Shown: positions 27,001-34,943, numbered from the stretch's first letter. The stretch: DNA of 64,000 bases from Trebonia sp963774945 (GCA_963774945.1 CAVZHA010000015.1:1364001-1428000); one strand, 5' to 3'. Made by a program: numbers and translations. Notes: generated from the letters alone by a model not told the origin.

Positions 27001-30000
27001 AGTTGGCCCCGGCCGCGAGGACCGCGTAATGCCAGTTGCCGTCGTTAACAGCCGCCGCCGAGACCGTGGTGGTGGTGTTGCCGTCCCAGAACTCGCCGTT
27101 GAGCTTGCCGTCTTTCCCGATGTAGAGCACGGGGTTGTACTTTGACGGCGGCGATCCCGTGACCGGCCCGCCCTGCTCGGAGTAGAGCACCTCGTTGGTC
27201 CCGGTGGTCTTGAACCATAGTCCGACCGAGTCCGGCCCGCCGGGTTCGGTGTCGGAGGTCGGCAGGCTCAGGTACGAGCTGGTCCCGTTATAGCCGGTGA
27301 CAGGCTGGTCCTGGAACGGCCCGTTCGACACGCCTTCTGAAACGTTGTTGAACGCGGCGACCGAGGAGCAGGCGCAGTCGTAGGCCAGGTCGTTCGCGTT
27401 GGTCGCATCGGTGTCGTTAAGCCGGTAGTAGTCCGCGGGCCTCGCCCCGAGAACCGAGGAGACCCACGCCTGGCTGGAGCCCAGGGTCGTCGGCCCGCCT
27501 AGCTGCCAGGTGCCGCCGTTGCTATCGGTGTCGTTGGTGACCCGGCTGGTCAGCGGGTCGTAGGTGACCTGGGCGTACACACTGCCCGACGGCTGGGTCA
27601 GCTTGGTCATCAGCGCCGCCGGGTGCGTCCCGGCCGCGTACATGGACTGCACCTCGCTCAGGGTGAGCTGCCGCGTCCACAAGGCGACGTCGGAGATGTC
27701 CCCGTTGAAGAAGTAGGCGGTCCCGGTGCTGCTGCCCGCGGACGGCTCGTCGGGCCAGCCGCCGCCCATGTAGCCCGCCCCGACGAAGTTGTTGCTCAGC
27801 ACGTGGCTGTCGAGCCCGACCGGCAGCGACCCGATCTGCTGTCCGTCGAGGTATAGCTGCTGGCCGCTGCCGGAGTCGGCCAGCACCGCGTTGTGCCAGT
27901 CCCCATCGTTGACCGTCGCCGGGGACGTCATCACCGTGGGGCTGCTGCCGTCCAGGAACGCCCCCACCAGCTTCCCGTCGGTGCCGATGTACAGCTCCGG
28001 GCTGAAACTCTGGGTCGTGGTCCCGGTCGAGGTGGGGCCCTGGGCGGACGAGCTGAACAGGACGCCGTTGTCGGCGCTGGTCTTGAACCACAGCGAGATC
28101 GTCTGGTAGGCCGTCGACGTCACCAGGTTTTGCGGGAGCGTCACCCAGGCGGACCCATTGAAGGTCGCCGCGGTCGCGGACGATCCCGCCAGCGGCCCGA
28201 TGTCCTGGCCGAGCGTCATCGCGGTGTAGGCGGAGTTGTCGGTGCCTTCGTTGGCGAGCACTGAGTCGGCGGCGGTGCCGCCGGAGGTCTCGTCAAGCCG
28301 CCAGTACGAGTGCGGGCCGGAGTCCAGTACCGCCTGCGGGTAGTCCGATCCGGTGGTGTTGGCGTAATGGGTGCACGCGGTGGTGGAGGCGGGCGGGCAG
28401 GCCGTCTGCAGGTCGTCCCCGGAGTAGGAGTAGGTCCAGTCCTGCGCGGTCGACGGGGTCCCGGGCGTGGCGTCGCCGGTGACCACCGAAGCGACGTGGG
28501 GGTAGTCCTGCCCGGCCGGCAGCGGCGTCGGCGTCCAGGTAATGGCCAGTGCCCGGCCCGACGCTGAGGTGACGGAGGTGACCTCGGCGCCGGTGTACCC
28601 GAACGTCTCGGTGCGCTTGTCCGCGTCGGTGATCGAGCTGATGCCGTACACGCCGGTGCTGAGCGGCATGGTGAAGGTGTAGACCGTGTCGTTCTTGTCG
28701 GTCAGGGTGAAGCCGCCCCCGGACACTGCGGCGAGGGTCGCGTACCGGCCCGCCGGCGGGGAGTAGGTCTGACCGTCAGCGTTCAGGCCGAACCCGACGT
28801 CCTCCCCGTCGGGGTAGGTCACGACCTCCGTCGCTGTTCCCCCGGCGCTGTTGTTCTCGCCGGCGCTGACCTTCATGTCGAGCACCGACGACCAGCCGGC
28901 GCCGAACGCCCCCGAGAGCCGGGGGTCCGAGCTGTTGTAGCTCCGGGTGATCTCCAGCGCCGGGCCGACGGTGGGCACCTGGGCGTCGGTCGCCGACGTG
29001 GTCCAGTTCCCGGTCTGCGGGTTGAAGCCGGGCCCGGTCGGGTTCAGCGACAGCTGCGAGGTGATCAGCGGCTGCGGCACCGTCGTGGTGAAGTAATCGT
29101 CCTGCGGATTCGGCGAGGAATCCTCGCCATCGTAGGCCGTCACGGTCCAGTAGTACGTGGTCCCCCACTGCAGCTTCGCGGACGCCGGCACGGTCCAGTC
29201 GTTGGAGGCGATGTCGTTGGAGCTGACGACCAGCCCCTTCGAGTCGTAGACGCTGAAGTCGTACTCCAGTGACGGGAACGGCCAGGCGTCCGGGTCGGCC
29301 CCGGAGGCGAGCAACTCCGGGGTCAGCGTGGGGACGTTGGTGTTGTTGGGCGGGAATTGCGAGTTGATCTGGGGCGCGACGTCGGCGGTGTTCGTGGTGT
29401 AGGTCAGATCCAGGTAGGGCCTGCAGTCACCAACGCAGTCATCGCCCTGGGAGCTGGCCACGTTGCCGTTGTTGTAGGAGTCGAACTGCATGTAGTCCTG
29501 CGCGCTGGTCAGCGACGTGACGACGGCGAAGCCGTAGTTCGGGGCCGATTTCGCCGTCCACTGGTTGACCAGACCCAGGCCGGAGGAGTTGAGCGGGAGC
29601 GTCAGCCAGCTGCCCTTGCCGGTCAGCCCGGTGCTGTTCGAGCACGCGTCGGCCGACGCGGTGCCGGTCCACTGGGCGTCCTCCGTCGTGTACGCGGGTC
29701 CCGGGTAGGTCATCGCCGTTGACGGCGCCCACGACCCGGTGACCTGGTACGCGGTCACCGAGTCGGCGGCCGTGCACTGGCTGGCGTACGTGTCGAACAG
29801 TTTCAGCGACGCGGACGTGATGTGGTAGTTCGGCGCGTTGGTGCCGAGCGCCGAGTAGTCCAGGAAGTCAATGTCGTCGTAGGTGCTCCCGCCGGTGGTC
29901 GTGGTACCCGCCGGGAGATACGTCGATCCGCTGTTGTTGGCGGTCAGCGCCGTGCCGTTCTTCGACTGCGCGTAGTCCGACCCCTGCGGGTCCGCCAAGA

Positions 30001-31153
30001 CGACTGTGGGGTCCACGACCAAGGGGAACACCCGGCCCGCCGCGTCCAGCCACGACCGGTCCAGGGTCATCTCCAGCGCGGGCGCCCCGTCCTCGGCGAT
30101 CAGCTGGTACGTCAGCTGCGACGATGCCTGAGAGTCAGGGCTGGCCAGGTTCACCGGCCCGGACCGGGCCGTCGCGGGCGGAATCACCGCGACGACCGTC
30201 CCGGCCGCGTCGGTCAGGTCGACCGAGCCGCCGTCGAGCGTGGGGGTCAGCCCCTTCAGCGTCAGCGGGAACACCCACGTGTTCCCGGCCGCGGCCGAGT
30301 CCAGGGTTAGCGCCTCGCTGAGGCCGTTCGCGGTTGCCGTCTCGGTGATGTCGGTGTCGAGCAGGATTCCCGGGTACGTCACCGCCGACCCGGACGCCGC
30401 AGCGGCCACGTCGCCCGCTCCGGCCAGCGAGAAGCCGACCTGCTGAGCGCCGCCTGGGACGGCCAGCGAGGCGAGAGTGGTGCTGTTGCCAGCCGCCGCG
30501 AAGCTCACAGCGGCCGAGTTCGCCTTCTCATGCCATCGGCCCGCGGACCCGGGCACTAGGGTCTCGTCGATCGGCGCCCAGGTCCCGGCCGACGTCTGGT
30601 AGTTCACCGGCACCGACCACACCTTGCGGGTGTAGGAGCCGTCCGCGTTCTTGTAGAAGTCCGACTGAGCCGTCGTCCCCGACTGCACGAGCGTGCTCGT
30701 GGCCGGGTCGAACCCCCGCACCGACGAGCCGGCCGTGAACGTCCCGGACGGCGACATCGTCGGCCGGTGGGCGGTCCACTCCGGCAGCTGGCCCTTGCCC
30801 TTGCCGGGCGCGTGCCCGGTGACGTGCCACAGGCCCTGGGTCTGGGAGGCCGGCACCCGGTGCTTGCCGCCCGCCGCGGTCCCCGACTGCTGTGCCGGCA
30901 CCCTCGGCGCCGGCGAACTCGTGCCGGTCACGAAGTCGGCCAGCCGCACCGCCTCGGACCGGATCGACGCCGCCGGCGGCAGATCCAGGTGCTGCCCGCC
31001 CGCCCCGGACTGCCAGGCCAGCGGCAATGCCAGCGCGAGCACCCCCGTCCCGGCCGCCATCCGGCGCACCCGCTGCCGGAGCCGCCGCAGCGGCCCCGAC
31101 CGCCGCCCGTAACCCGCCCGACCTGACCGACCCGCCCGCCCAGCCACGCGCAT
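21026..31153 (-). CDS. Giant RHS/YD-repeat polymorphic toxin with LamG insertions and nuclease-like C-terminus
   Basis: The protein is about 3,375 residues. ATG 31153 (GGGAG upstream) is preferred over GTG 31168. An Arg-rich N-terminus and one hydrophobic helix (GTGVLALALPLAWQ) suggest export. Beta-rich domains follow, then LamG-like domains at about 955-1190, 1240-1460 and 1980-2190, and dozens of YD repeats (YDGLGRKIKQ, YDANGDLATE). The RHS core closes near 3005 (DLMGARWYNSSDGDF, then VDPTGH). An Ala-rich linker and GNPG collagen-like triplets (about 3195-3235) precede the tip: VDHMIDLQLGG near 3327, then N-x-SPLD and VNRSLGAQI. That Asp-His plus Asn pattern resembles HNH-type nuclease toxins; activity is inferred. 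The immunity gene follows 12 bp later. Confidence 0.9.
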   Translation of the reverse strand: MRVAGRAGRSGRAGYGRRSGPLRRLRQRVRRMAAGTGVLALALPLAWQSGAGGQHLDLPPAASIRSEAVRLADFVTGTSSPAPRVPAQQSGTAAGGKHRVPASQTQGLWHVTGHAPGKGKGQLPEWTAHRPTMSPSGTFTAGSSVRGFDPATSTLVQSGTTAQSDFYKNADGSYTRKVWSVPVNYQTSAGTWAPIDETLVPGSAGRWHEKANSAAVSFAAAGNSTTLASLAVPGGAQQVGFSLAGAGDVAAAASGSAVTYPGILLDTDITETATANGLSEALTLDSAAAGNTWVFPLTLKGLTPTLDGGSVDLTDAAGTVVAVIPPATARSGPVNLASPDSQASSQLTYQLIAEDGAPALEMTLDRSWLDAAGRVFPLVVDPTVVLADPQGSDYAQSKNGTALTANNSGSTYLPAGTTTTGGSTYDDIDFLDYSALGTNAPNYHITSASLKLFDTYASQCTAADSVTAYQVTGSWAPSTAMTYPGPAYTTEDAQWTGTASADACSNSTGLTGKGSWLTLPLNSSGLGLVNQWTAKSAPNYGFAVVTSLTSAQDYMQFDSYNNGNVASSQGDDCVGDCRPYLDLTYTTNTADVAPQINSQFPPNNTNVPTLTPELLASGADPDAWPFPSLEYDFSVYDSKGLVVSSNDIASNDWTVPASAKLQWGTTYYWTVTAYDGEDSSPNPQDDYFTTTVPQPLITSQLSLNPTGPGFNPQTGNWTTSATDAQVPTVGPALEITRSYNSSDPRLSGAFGAGWSSVLDMKVSAGENNSAGGTATEVVTYPDGEDVGFGLNADGQTYSPPAGRYATLAAVSGGGFTLTDKNDTVYTFTMPLSTGVYGISSITDADKRTETFGYTGAEVTSVTSASGRALAITWTPTPLPAGQDYPHVASVVTGDATPGTPSTAQDWTYSYSGDDLQTACPPASTTACTHYANTTGSDYPQAVLDSGPHSYWRLDETSGGTAADSVLANEGTDNSAYTAMTLGQDIGPLAGSSATAATFNGSAWVTLPQNLVTSTAYQTISLWFKTSADNGVLFSSSAQGPTSTGTTTQSFSPELYIGTDGKLVGAFLDGSSPTVMTSPATVNDGDWHNAVLADSGSGQQLYLDGQQIGSLPVGLDSHVLSNNFVGAGYMGGGWPDEPSAGSSTGTAYFFNGDISDVALWTRQLTLSEVQSMYAAGTHPAALMTKLTQPSGSVYAQVTYDPLTSRVTNDTDSNGGTWQLGGPTTLGSSQAWVSSVLGARPADYYRLNDTDATNANDLAYDCACSSVAAFNNVSEGVSNGPFQDQPVTGYNGTSSYLSLPTSDTEPGGPDSVGLWFKTTGTNEVLYSEQGGPVTGSPPSKYNPVLYIGKDGKLNGEFWDGNTTTTVSAAAVNDGNWHYAVLAAGANSQTLYVDGVAQGSPISGSVVGNEQWANAAAGSGFAGGPWPDLSSSTLADRWFTGDLAELAWYPYQLSAAQVTGQWNAAKYATGYTPIQNETVTDPGGNTLQYAYDLLNGGRELSSTDADGGITSYAYDTGGFPNSTTDPDGDVTTTGYDVRGNLTSKTTCQDQAADECSTSYWTYDLSATGSPAGTNDEVATYSDGRSASLNDTTYQTQYAYDSAGDLKTVTTPAVSGYSSAERTTSYLYTDGSTTNGGYDGATPPAGLTYQETTPGGAVTTSLYYQNGDLAQVTDPDGQQTVYAYDGLGRKIKQTVYSDTYPSGLITTYSYDANGDLATETDPAVTDRVTGAVHQAQTTTSYDPDGDVTSTVTADLSGGDASRTVTSTYNQYDQLASQTDAAGAKTTYTYDAYGNKASQTDPDGNVTGYTYNAEGHLLTTTLENYTGSPPGSQTAAPLVEESRAYDPAGRLSWVADAMGRGTEYYYTDNGLLTGETEFSPDGSQWFKPEVNSYDGAGNLIERWTNNQQTDTTYTVDAASRVTQQVTDPNGLDRTTTTSYTPDDQKSSVTDSGPDGVSQTTSYTYDPAGNELSQTVTDPGAGGPSAWLGLTQSSGTAVPDQVSGGQPATATDVTWNGAGGVFTGAPGGQVATAGPVADTTGSFTVTAWVDLAAASAGSTQAVASQAAGTANGFTLGYDASTGDWQFARPLTDTASPVLASAESSTPAATGSWTLLTGTYDVNTGAMTLYVNATEAGTATDATPIPAHGAFTVGSAKTGGSWGDWLDGQASDAEVYPRVLSAAQVSQLNAADGGADVTTGVLTTTWTRDQRGLPTSMTDPDGAVTSYSYDQAGQLTVTTGPPVTTQIYGDPAVTARPVTTTGYDTFGDTAETKDPDGNVTTFGYDADGRQVSKTLPSYTPPGGASITPVDTTDYDGDGNVTSTTDGLDYTTTYGYDQQGNQVTVTAPDHSVTTTAYDADGEPLSVTDPTGAVTDSTYDFLDRLATSTKVERYSGAGTTPYTTNYSYNSAGWLSKQSSPDNVSAQYSYNPAGEKTAATNGAGNTTSYSYNSLGEQTEVTNPDGTATETRYDAVGNVTSTTNLDASGTTLATTSATFDGEGDQLSSTDAEGNSTTFTYDPTGTVTQEVQPVSSASGITTSFGYDAAGNQTLYTDGNGGQWWDTYNSWGLEQSRVEPSTAAYTTAANSTFTLAYDADQNPVTETEPGGVTVASTYNNVGELTGQSGTGADAATPTRTFGYNPAGDLTSASTSNTAGSGSNATSESFTYNDRGQVLTASGSAGSTSYAYNGDGLPTSVADAAGTTSYTYDDADRLSTLANPVTGTTATYSYNSDSLVTGISYGSGNDSQSFGYDSQHRLTSDTLKASSGATVASVGYGYNADSEITSESTTGLAGAASNTYTYDEAGRLTSWNNGTTTTAYGYDNNGNLTQDGSKSHTYDARDELTSDGTGSYSYTARGTPSSEPGTSGPLSVTFDAYGDQASAGTRSYGYDALGRLTADTASAGTSYAFSYVGSTGTMASDGTSAYTWDPSGSVLAGSGAPGGGTGGALALTDVHGNQVGQFAAAGTSLSGSQAYDPWGNVTGTSGSMTGLLGYQSAWTDTASGKDLMGARWYNSSDGDFTSADTVTVSPDPDSAAGNPFAYAADEPLDLVDPTGHYIVPPPNAGTSERIGNDVSSPSNFVADVATARVVEHAVITAPNNAAKAAAAHAAVVRVEAEQARAHREAVEARAAAQKAARAAATRRTALALARRKTATRENAENSAQRSLTEKLAMSEAADVGGGKNITPPGEDLGTGTVSIPVGDWGIEILGNPGHQGPNNDILGNPGHEGPGIDILGNPGSDQGPIINADDPGTDEPGDGRAAGDDATSDGISLSLKYKAGWSPEQIAAADSKVAGLNDAAQQGNLAVTRVERAGTTAASTFRSAGAQIPPGMDVDHMIDLQLGGADDISNMSPLDLSVNRSLGAQIGLLLRRVPVGTCVVGVQIC

Positions 31154-31349
31154 GCCCGCTCCCGCCACGGTGCAGGGCGCAGCGACCTTAAAGGATGCTG
31201 AATAACCCCGCAGAAGATGCTAAGAACCGCAAACGCACCAAAGCGTCGCACATTGCGCGAACAAACCGCAATACACAGGCAATCGATTTATCGCTCAGAA
31301 ATCTTTACCAGAAACTAAGTATTTGCCCGACATTGGACAATCCTCCAAA

Positions 31350-31370
31350 CCCTGCGGCGGCGCCGCAGGG
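31350..31370. terminator. GC-rich hairpin between the BMP-like gene and the RHS gene
   Basis: Arms CCCTGCGGC and GCCGCAGGG pair perfectly around a 3-base loop. It lies 30 bp past the stop of the 31401-32024 gene, with no T-run, so it may attenuate rather than stop transcription into the RHS gene. Confidence 0.4.
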
Positions 31371-31400
31371 CCCAGACTTTCTCCCCGGTCAATTTCGGCG

Positions 31401-32024
31401 TCAGCCACCGGCCGCGTGCACGCCCGCCTCCACCGCCGACGCCACGCTGTCCGCCAGCCCCGACGGGGTGAACGCCAGCACGGTCACGTTGGGCGGAGTT
31501 CCGGCGGCCGGGCCCGTCACCACGAACCGGACCGAGCCGAACTGGCCGGCCTCCGCCAGCGCCGCCGCCCGCTCCGCCGTCCCGGACGCCACGATCACCT
31601 TGCACCCCTGCACGAGCAGCGATCCCGCGAACGGCTCGGCCGCCGCCACCGTCGCCGGACCGGTCACGGCCAGGTACGACACCCGGGCCGAGGTCGCCCG
31701 CGAGGCAGCCTCCAGCCCCGCCCAGGCCTGCGCCGCAGCCGGGTCGGACAGGCCCTGCGCCCCGGTCAGCAGGCACGCGTCGACGCTCTCGTACACCCTC
31801 GCCCGTGCGGGCGGCAGCGCCCGCCCGGCGCCCGGCGACCAGGGCAGCGGCCCGCCCGACAAGGCCAGCCCGACGCCCACCCCAGCCACCGCCGTGCACA
31901 GTCCGAGCAGCGCCCAGCGAACCGGCAACCGCCTCACCCAAGCCCCGCTCTCCGCCGCCCTCGCGCCAACCGACGCGGGCAACCCGAAAACCATCGATAA
32001 GCCCGAAGGAGCAAACAATCTCAT
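31401..32024 (-). CDS. Membrane-anchored BMP/periplasmic-binding-like small protein upstream of RHS
   Basis: A single N-terminal membrane helix (VRWALLGLCTAVAGVGVGLAL) is followed by about 150 extracellular residues with a truncated Rossmann-like pattern: VYESVDACLLTGAQGLSDPA, ARVSYLAVTG, LLVQGCKVIVASGTAE and VTVLAFTPSGLADSVASAV. This recalls half of a BMP-family (basic membrane protein) binding domain. The start is uncertain: ATG 32024 or 31994. It is codirectional with the RHS gene, with 247 bp between them, which suggests a partner in RHS export or recognition; that role is inference. Confidence 0.6.
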   Translation of the reverse strand: MRLFAPSGLSMVFGLPASVGARAAESGAWVRRLPVRWALLGLCTAVAGVGVGLALSGGPLPWSPGAGRALPPARARVYESVDACLLTGAQGLSDPAAAQAWAGLEAASRATSARVSYLAVTGPATVAAAEPFAGSLLVQGCKVIVASGTAERAAALAEAGQFGSVRFVVTGPAAGTPPNVTVLAFTPSGLADSVASAVEAGVHAAGG

Positions 32025-32128
32025 GCACCACAAACCATTGCAATACGGCGGTAAGCGCCCGAGGACCGAAGATCGCCGGGTAACCACGCTTGCTGACACT
32101 GCCGGTGCGGTAATCTTGCGGCTGGCAC

Positions 32129-32205
32129 GGGGCGGTAGCTCAGCTGGTCAGAGCAGCGGACTCATAATCTGCCGGTCGTGGGTTCGAGCCCCACCCGCCC
32201 CACCA
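32129..32205 (+). tRNA. tRNA with anticodon CAT (Met, or Ile2 if modified)
   Basis: Acceptor arms GGGGCGG and CCGCCCC pair exactly. The D-arm (AGCTCAGCTGGTCAGAGCA), an anticodon loop with CAT at 32163-32165, the T-arm with GGTTCGAGCC, and an encoded CCA end are all present; total 77 nt. Elongator Met is the likelier identity. Ile2 with lysidine cannot be excluded from sequence alone. An integrase fragment lies 157 bp beyond its 3' end. Confidence 0.93.
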
Positions 32206-32361
32206 TGTCTAACCTGCGGTTTCGTCGCGTCCCCGCAGATCCGCGCCGTCAGCTAGTTGCATTCCTAGTTGCGGTTCGGCCTCATCGGTCGATTCTCGGA
32301 CCGCCTGAAGAGCGCTGCGGATGCGCTCAGGATCGCCGCTCGCCAGGGCCTCGGTGAGGGC

Positions 32362-32556
32362 CTACGCGTGGCGTGCCTCACCGGCGGACAGGACCGCAGG
32401 GGGCCGCTCCTCGGGCCACAGCGCGCGGCCCATGCGGTCGGCCGCGTCGCGGGTTAGCGGGTCGGTCGGATCGGTATAGATGCGCGTAGTGCTGATCTGA
32501 GCATGTCCGAGAATTCGCTGGATTACGTGCATATCCACGTGCAGCTCGCCGAGCAC
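32362..32556 (-). pseudogene. Tyrosine recombinase (integrase) C-terminal fragment
   Basis: The 64 residues contain VIQRILGHAQISTTRIYTDP, which holds the catalytic LGH and the nucleophile Tyr, followed by a helical tail. The Arg-containing core and the N-terminal DNA-binding domain are missing. Upstream it runs into MFS-derived sequence from about 32560. Its proximity to the tRNA 3' end indicates a relic of an element that used this tRNA as its attachment site. Confidence 0.75.
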
Positions 32557-32559
32557 TCG

Positions 32560-32748
32560 GTGGCCAGCGGCTGGGTCGGCGCCCGGGCCCGGGTCGCCCC
32601 GGCCCGGGCGTCGGCCCTCTACTTGTGCCTGTACTACATCGGGAGCAGCGTGGCCGGCTCGGTGGGCGGCGTGGTCTGGGCCGCCGTGGCCCTGTTCGCG
32701 ATCACGCTGCTGGTGATCGCACTGGCGGGCGTCACGATGTCCAGGTGA
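32560..32748 (+). pseudogene. MFS transporter 3' fragment
   Basis: SGWVGARARVAPARASALYL, LYYIGSSVAGSVGGVVW and a final helix match the last two membrane helices of YnfM-like MFS proteins. The first 20 codons of the open frame (from 32503) are antisense to the integrase fragment and are not MFS. The rest of the transporter is absent. The 3' end overlaps the convergent secreted-protein gene by 17 bp. Confidence 0.55.
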
Positions 32749-33775
32749 TGTCGGTGTTGATCCCGCTGCTGGCGGCCGGGCTGACGCTGCACTGCGGACT
32801 GGGGTTCTTCAACTTCGCGAAGCTCGGCGTGACCGTGCCGGTGTAGTCGTGGACCACCAGGTTCCGGAACGCTTCGTGACCGTTGGGCGGGGTTTCCACG
32901 CACCCGTTGCCCCACGGGACCTCCATGACGCCACCGAAGATCTGGGTCATCGTGGGGAGGCCCTGCGCCTGGAACCCGGCGGAGGCGCTGCCGTCGCTGG
33001 TCGTGATGTCCCAAGCGCACCCTGAGTAGATGGCCGTGCACAAAAGCCGCTGCATGAGACCGTTCACCGTGCCCGGCGTATTGATGTGCACGCTTTTGCT
33101 GGTGTAGTACGTACCGCTAACCCCGGCCCAGGAGGTCAGATACCAGATATTTCCGTTGGTGACACCGGTTGCCGCATTGGCGCCCCAGGTTAGTACCGGC
33201 TGGACGATGGATGAGCCGTCCGCGCTCTGGAACGCCGGGAAGTAGAAGATCAGCGCGCCGTCCTTTGTCGGGTTACTCGGAATCGAGAAATTCTCGTTGT
33301 AATAGAGCAGCCCTCGGTAGTCCGAGTCGATGCTGCAGGTCGCGGCCCACCAGCCCCCGGAGAGTCCCGTCGAACAGGGCGAGCCGGGCCCCGGCGTGGC
33401 GGCGGGTTTGACCCAGGTTCCCTGAGGTCCGGGGTAGGCGAGCGTCGGGGTCGTGCACCGGGTCACGTGGTGCACGGCGCCTGATTTCGTCACGATATCG
33501 CCGTCCGCCGCGACTATCCCGCCGGCCGGGACGTGGTTGACGCAGCTCTTGGGGGCGAGGCCCTCGGGCGTGTAGGTCCAGTTCCCCGAGCGGATCGCGC
33601 GGGTGTAGGCGGCCGGGTCGGCGACTCGCCAGTGGGTGCCCAGCGGGGCGGCGGTGACATGCGTGGCCGCGGTGGCCGGAGCCGCGGCAGCCAGCCCGGT
33701 CGAGGCCAGGACGCCGGCGGCCAGCAGGCTGGCCACGGCGGTGACGGCGGCCAGTGGCCGCGAGCGCCAGTTCAC
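32732..33775 (-). CDS. Secreted protein of unknown function
   Basis: The 347-residue product has a Sec-type signal peptide (NWRSRPLAAVTAVASLLAAG, with Ala-rich cleavage near residue 32) and no other membrane helix. The mature part is rich in Trp, Gly, Ser and Thr and contains at least eight Cys, so disulfides are likely. Phrases such as GLSGGWWAATCSIDSDYRGL, FYFPAFQSADGSS and MEVPWGNGCVETPP suggest a beta-rich extracellular domain, but I do not recognise the family. No codirectional neighbour explains its role. Confidence 0.75.
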   Translation of the reverse strand: MNWRSRPLAAVTAVASLLAAGVLASTGLAAAAPATAATHVTAAPLGTHWRVADPAAYTRAIRSGNWTYTPEGLAPKSCVNHVPAGGIVAADGDIVTKSGAVHHVTRCTTPTLAYPGPQGTWVKPAATPGPGSPCSTGLSGGWWAATCSIDSDYRGLLYYNENFSIPSNPTKDGALIFYFPAFQSADGSSIVQPVLTWGANAATGVTNGNIWYLTSWAGVSGTYYTSKSVHINTPGTVNGLMQRLLCTAIYSGCAWDITTSDGSASAGFQAQGLPTMTQIFGGVMEVPWGNGCVETPPNGHEAFRNLVVHDYTGTVTPSFAKLKNPSPQCSVSPAASSGINTDITWTS

Positions 33776-33787
33776 GCGGTGAATCCA

Positions 33788-34099
33788 TCACGCGCAGGGG
33801 TCATCGTATCCGCTCCCAGGAAAGCGTCCCGAATAACTTCGCCCGATAATTCGCGTTATCGCGGTAAATGCCAGGCACTTTATGGGAACACAAGCCAGTT
33901 CACGGGTCAACCGTGAGATTGGCCCGTCCGGGACGAGCGGGAAGTACAGCTGGACCGTGTCCGCGTCGCGCGACAGGTAGCCGATGGACAGGTCCGAGCC
34001 CAGGCGCAGCTCGTAGTCGCCGCCCCGGGCCGGTTCTCCGGCGGCGAGGTCAGCTTCAGCAGCGTCAAGTTCTCGGGAGGCGAGGTCGACTTCAGCCAA
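33788..34099 (-). pseudogene. Encapsulin C-terminal remnant
   Basis: Within this frame, EPARGGDYELRLGSDLSIGY and LSRDADTVQLYF match the C-terminal strand region of family 1 encapsulin shell proteins (known form: LG-x-D-x-SIGY, then V-x-LY). Sequence before and after does not belong, and the expected ESFTF ending is missing. Only about 35 residues of a protein of about 265 remain. It lies beside other truncated genes in the tRNA-proximal scar. Confidence 0.45.
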
Positions 34100-34724
34100 G
34101 TTGACGACTGGTCAGCTCCGCCCCGCATTCCCCTGGACAAGCGAGCCACCTGCAGGCGTCAAACTCCCATACACGAGCTGCGCATAACCTCGGTTGCTTA
34201 AGGGCAGTGGGCGGCCGAGGGTCGGGAGCCGGGAGCTGGGTGGGGTCGAAGTCGACGCCTACCGCATCTCTCCTGCTCTGTTGCCAACTGCCACGTTGCT
34301 GATGGGGGCGCCTCGTCGCCCTGGTGCTCGTGGCCACCGGGCCGTTCGCAAGCTGGCCCATCGCCCGATCGCCTGCGGGACTCCCGCAGACTCGGGACAG
34401 TGGTCAAGGCTCGCTTGACGATAGACCCACTGCTTAGAGGTCGTTTCGCGCAACGGTCGACCTGTGCACACCGAGATCAGACCTTGTCCGGGTTGCTCCC
34501 GAGCGACCGCCGTAGACCGCATGTTTCCGATCGATCTGGGCACAAGCGTGGCACAAAGCATCTGACGCCCTGCGGTGACCGACCGCTAAGGAGGTCGTCT
34601 CGGAGCTATCCCGTGCTGCCCTTTTCCCGGTCTGGGCCAGGTTCCGGGTCGGCTGGCTACCGCCTGATGTCGGTGGGTTCCGCCTCGTTCTGGCACGCGA
34701 GTGGCACGCACGCCTCACGCAAAG
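34100..34724. other. Gene-poor stretch near the integration scar
   Basis: Frames here are short, Arg/Ser-rich and antisense to one another, and none has motifs. Two sites read roughly GGTCGTTTCG (34440) and GGTCGTCTCG (34595), which may be degenerate element ends. I see no gene. Confidence 0.35.
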
Positions 34725-34943
34725 TTACCGGCGTACCTGCCGTTTTCGCCACCGCCTCCCGTGCACGCCGACTGCGCAGAGCATCGGGGTGAACACGCCC
34801 CAGTGGAGGACGAGGGACGCGAGGTCAAGGTGCCCGAGTACGAGCACAACGAGCACCCCTTCAACAGTGGCGGCCAGGCCGCAAAGACCGACTGTCACAG
34901 CCGCGAACTGCCAGTCCGAGAGCCCGGCGGCCCATCTATTCAC
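34725..34943 (-). CDS. Small hypothetical membrane protein
   Basis: Starting with GTG, the 72-residue frame has two hydrophobic helices (FAAVTVGLCGLAATVEGVLV, then LDLASLVLHWGVFTPMLCAV) and a basic tail GRRWRKRQVRR, a positive-inside pattern. A GGAGG lies 12 bases upstream of the start, slightly far. No family is recognised. It could be a chance frame, but hydrophobic periodicity favours coding. Confidence 0.4.
   Translation of the reverse strand: MNRWAAGLSDWQFAAVTVGLCGLAATVEGVLVVLVLGHLDLASLVLHWGVFTPMLCAVGVHGRRWRKRQVRR

Noticed and set aside
34259..34561. 100-codon minus-strand gene
   Set aside because: Composition is mixed and there are no motifs; it overlaps several equally open frames on both strands.
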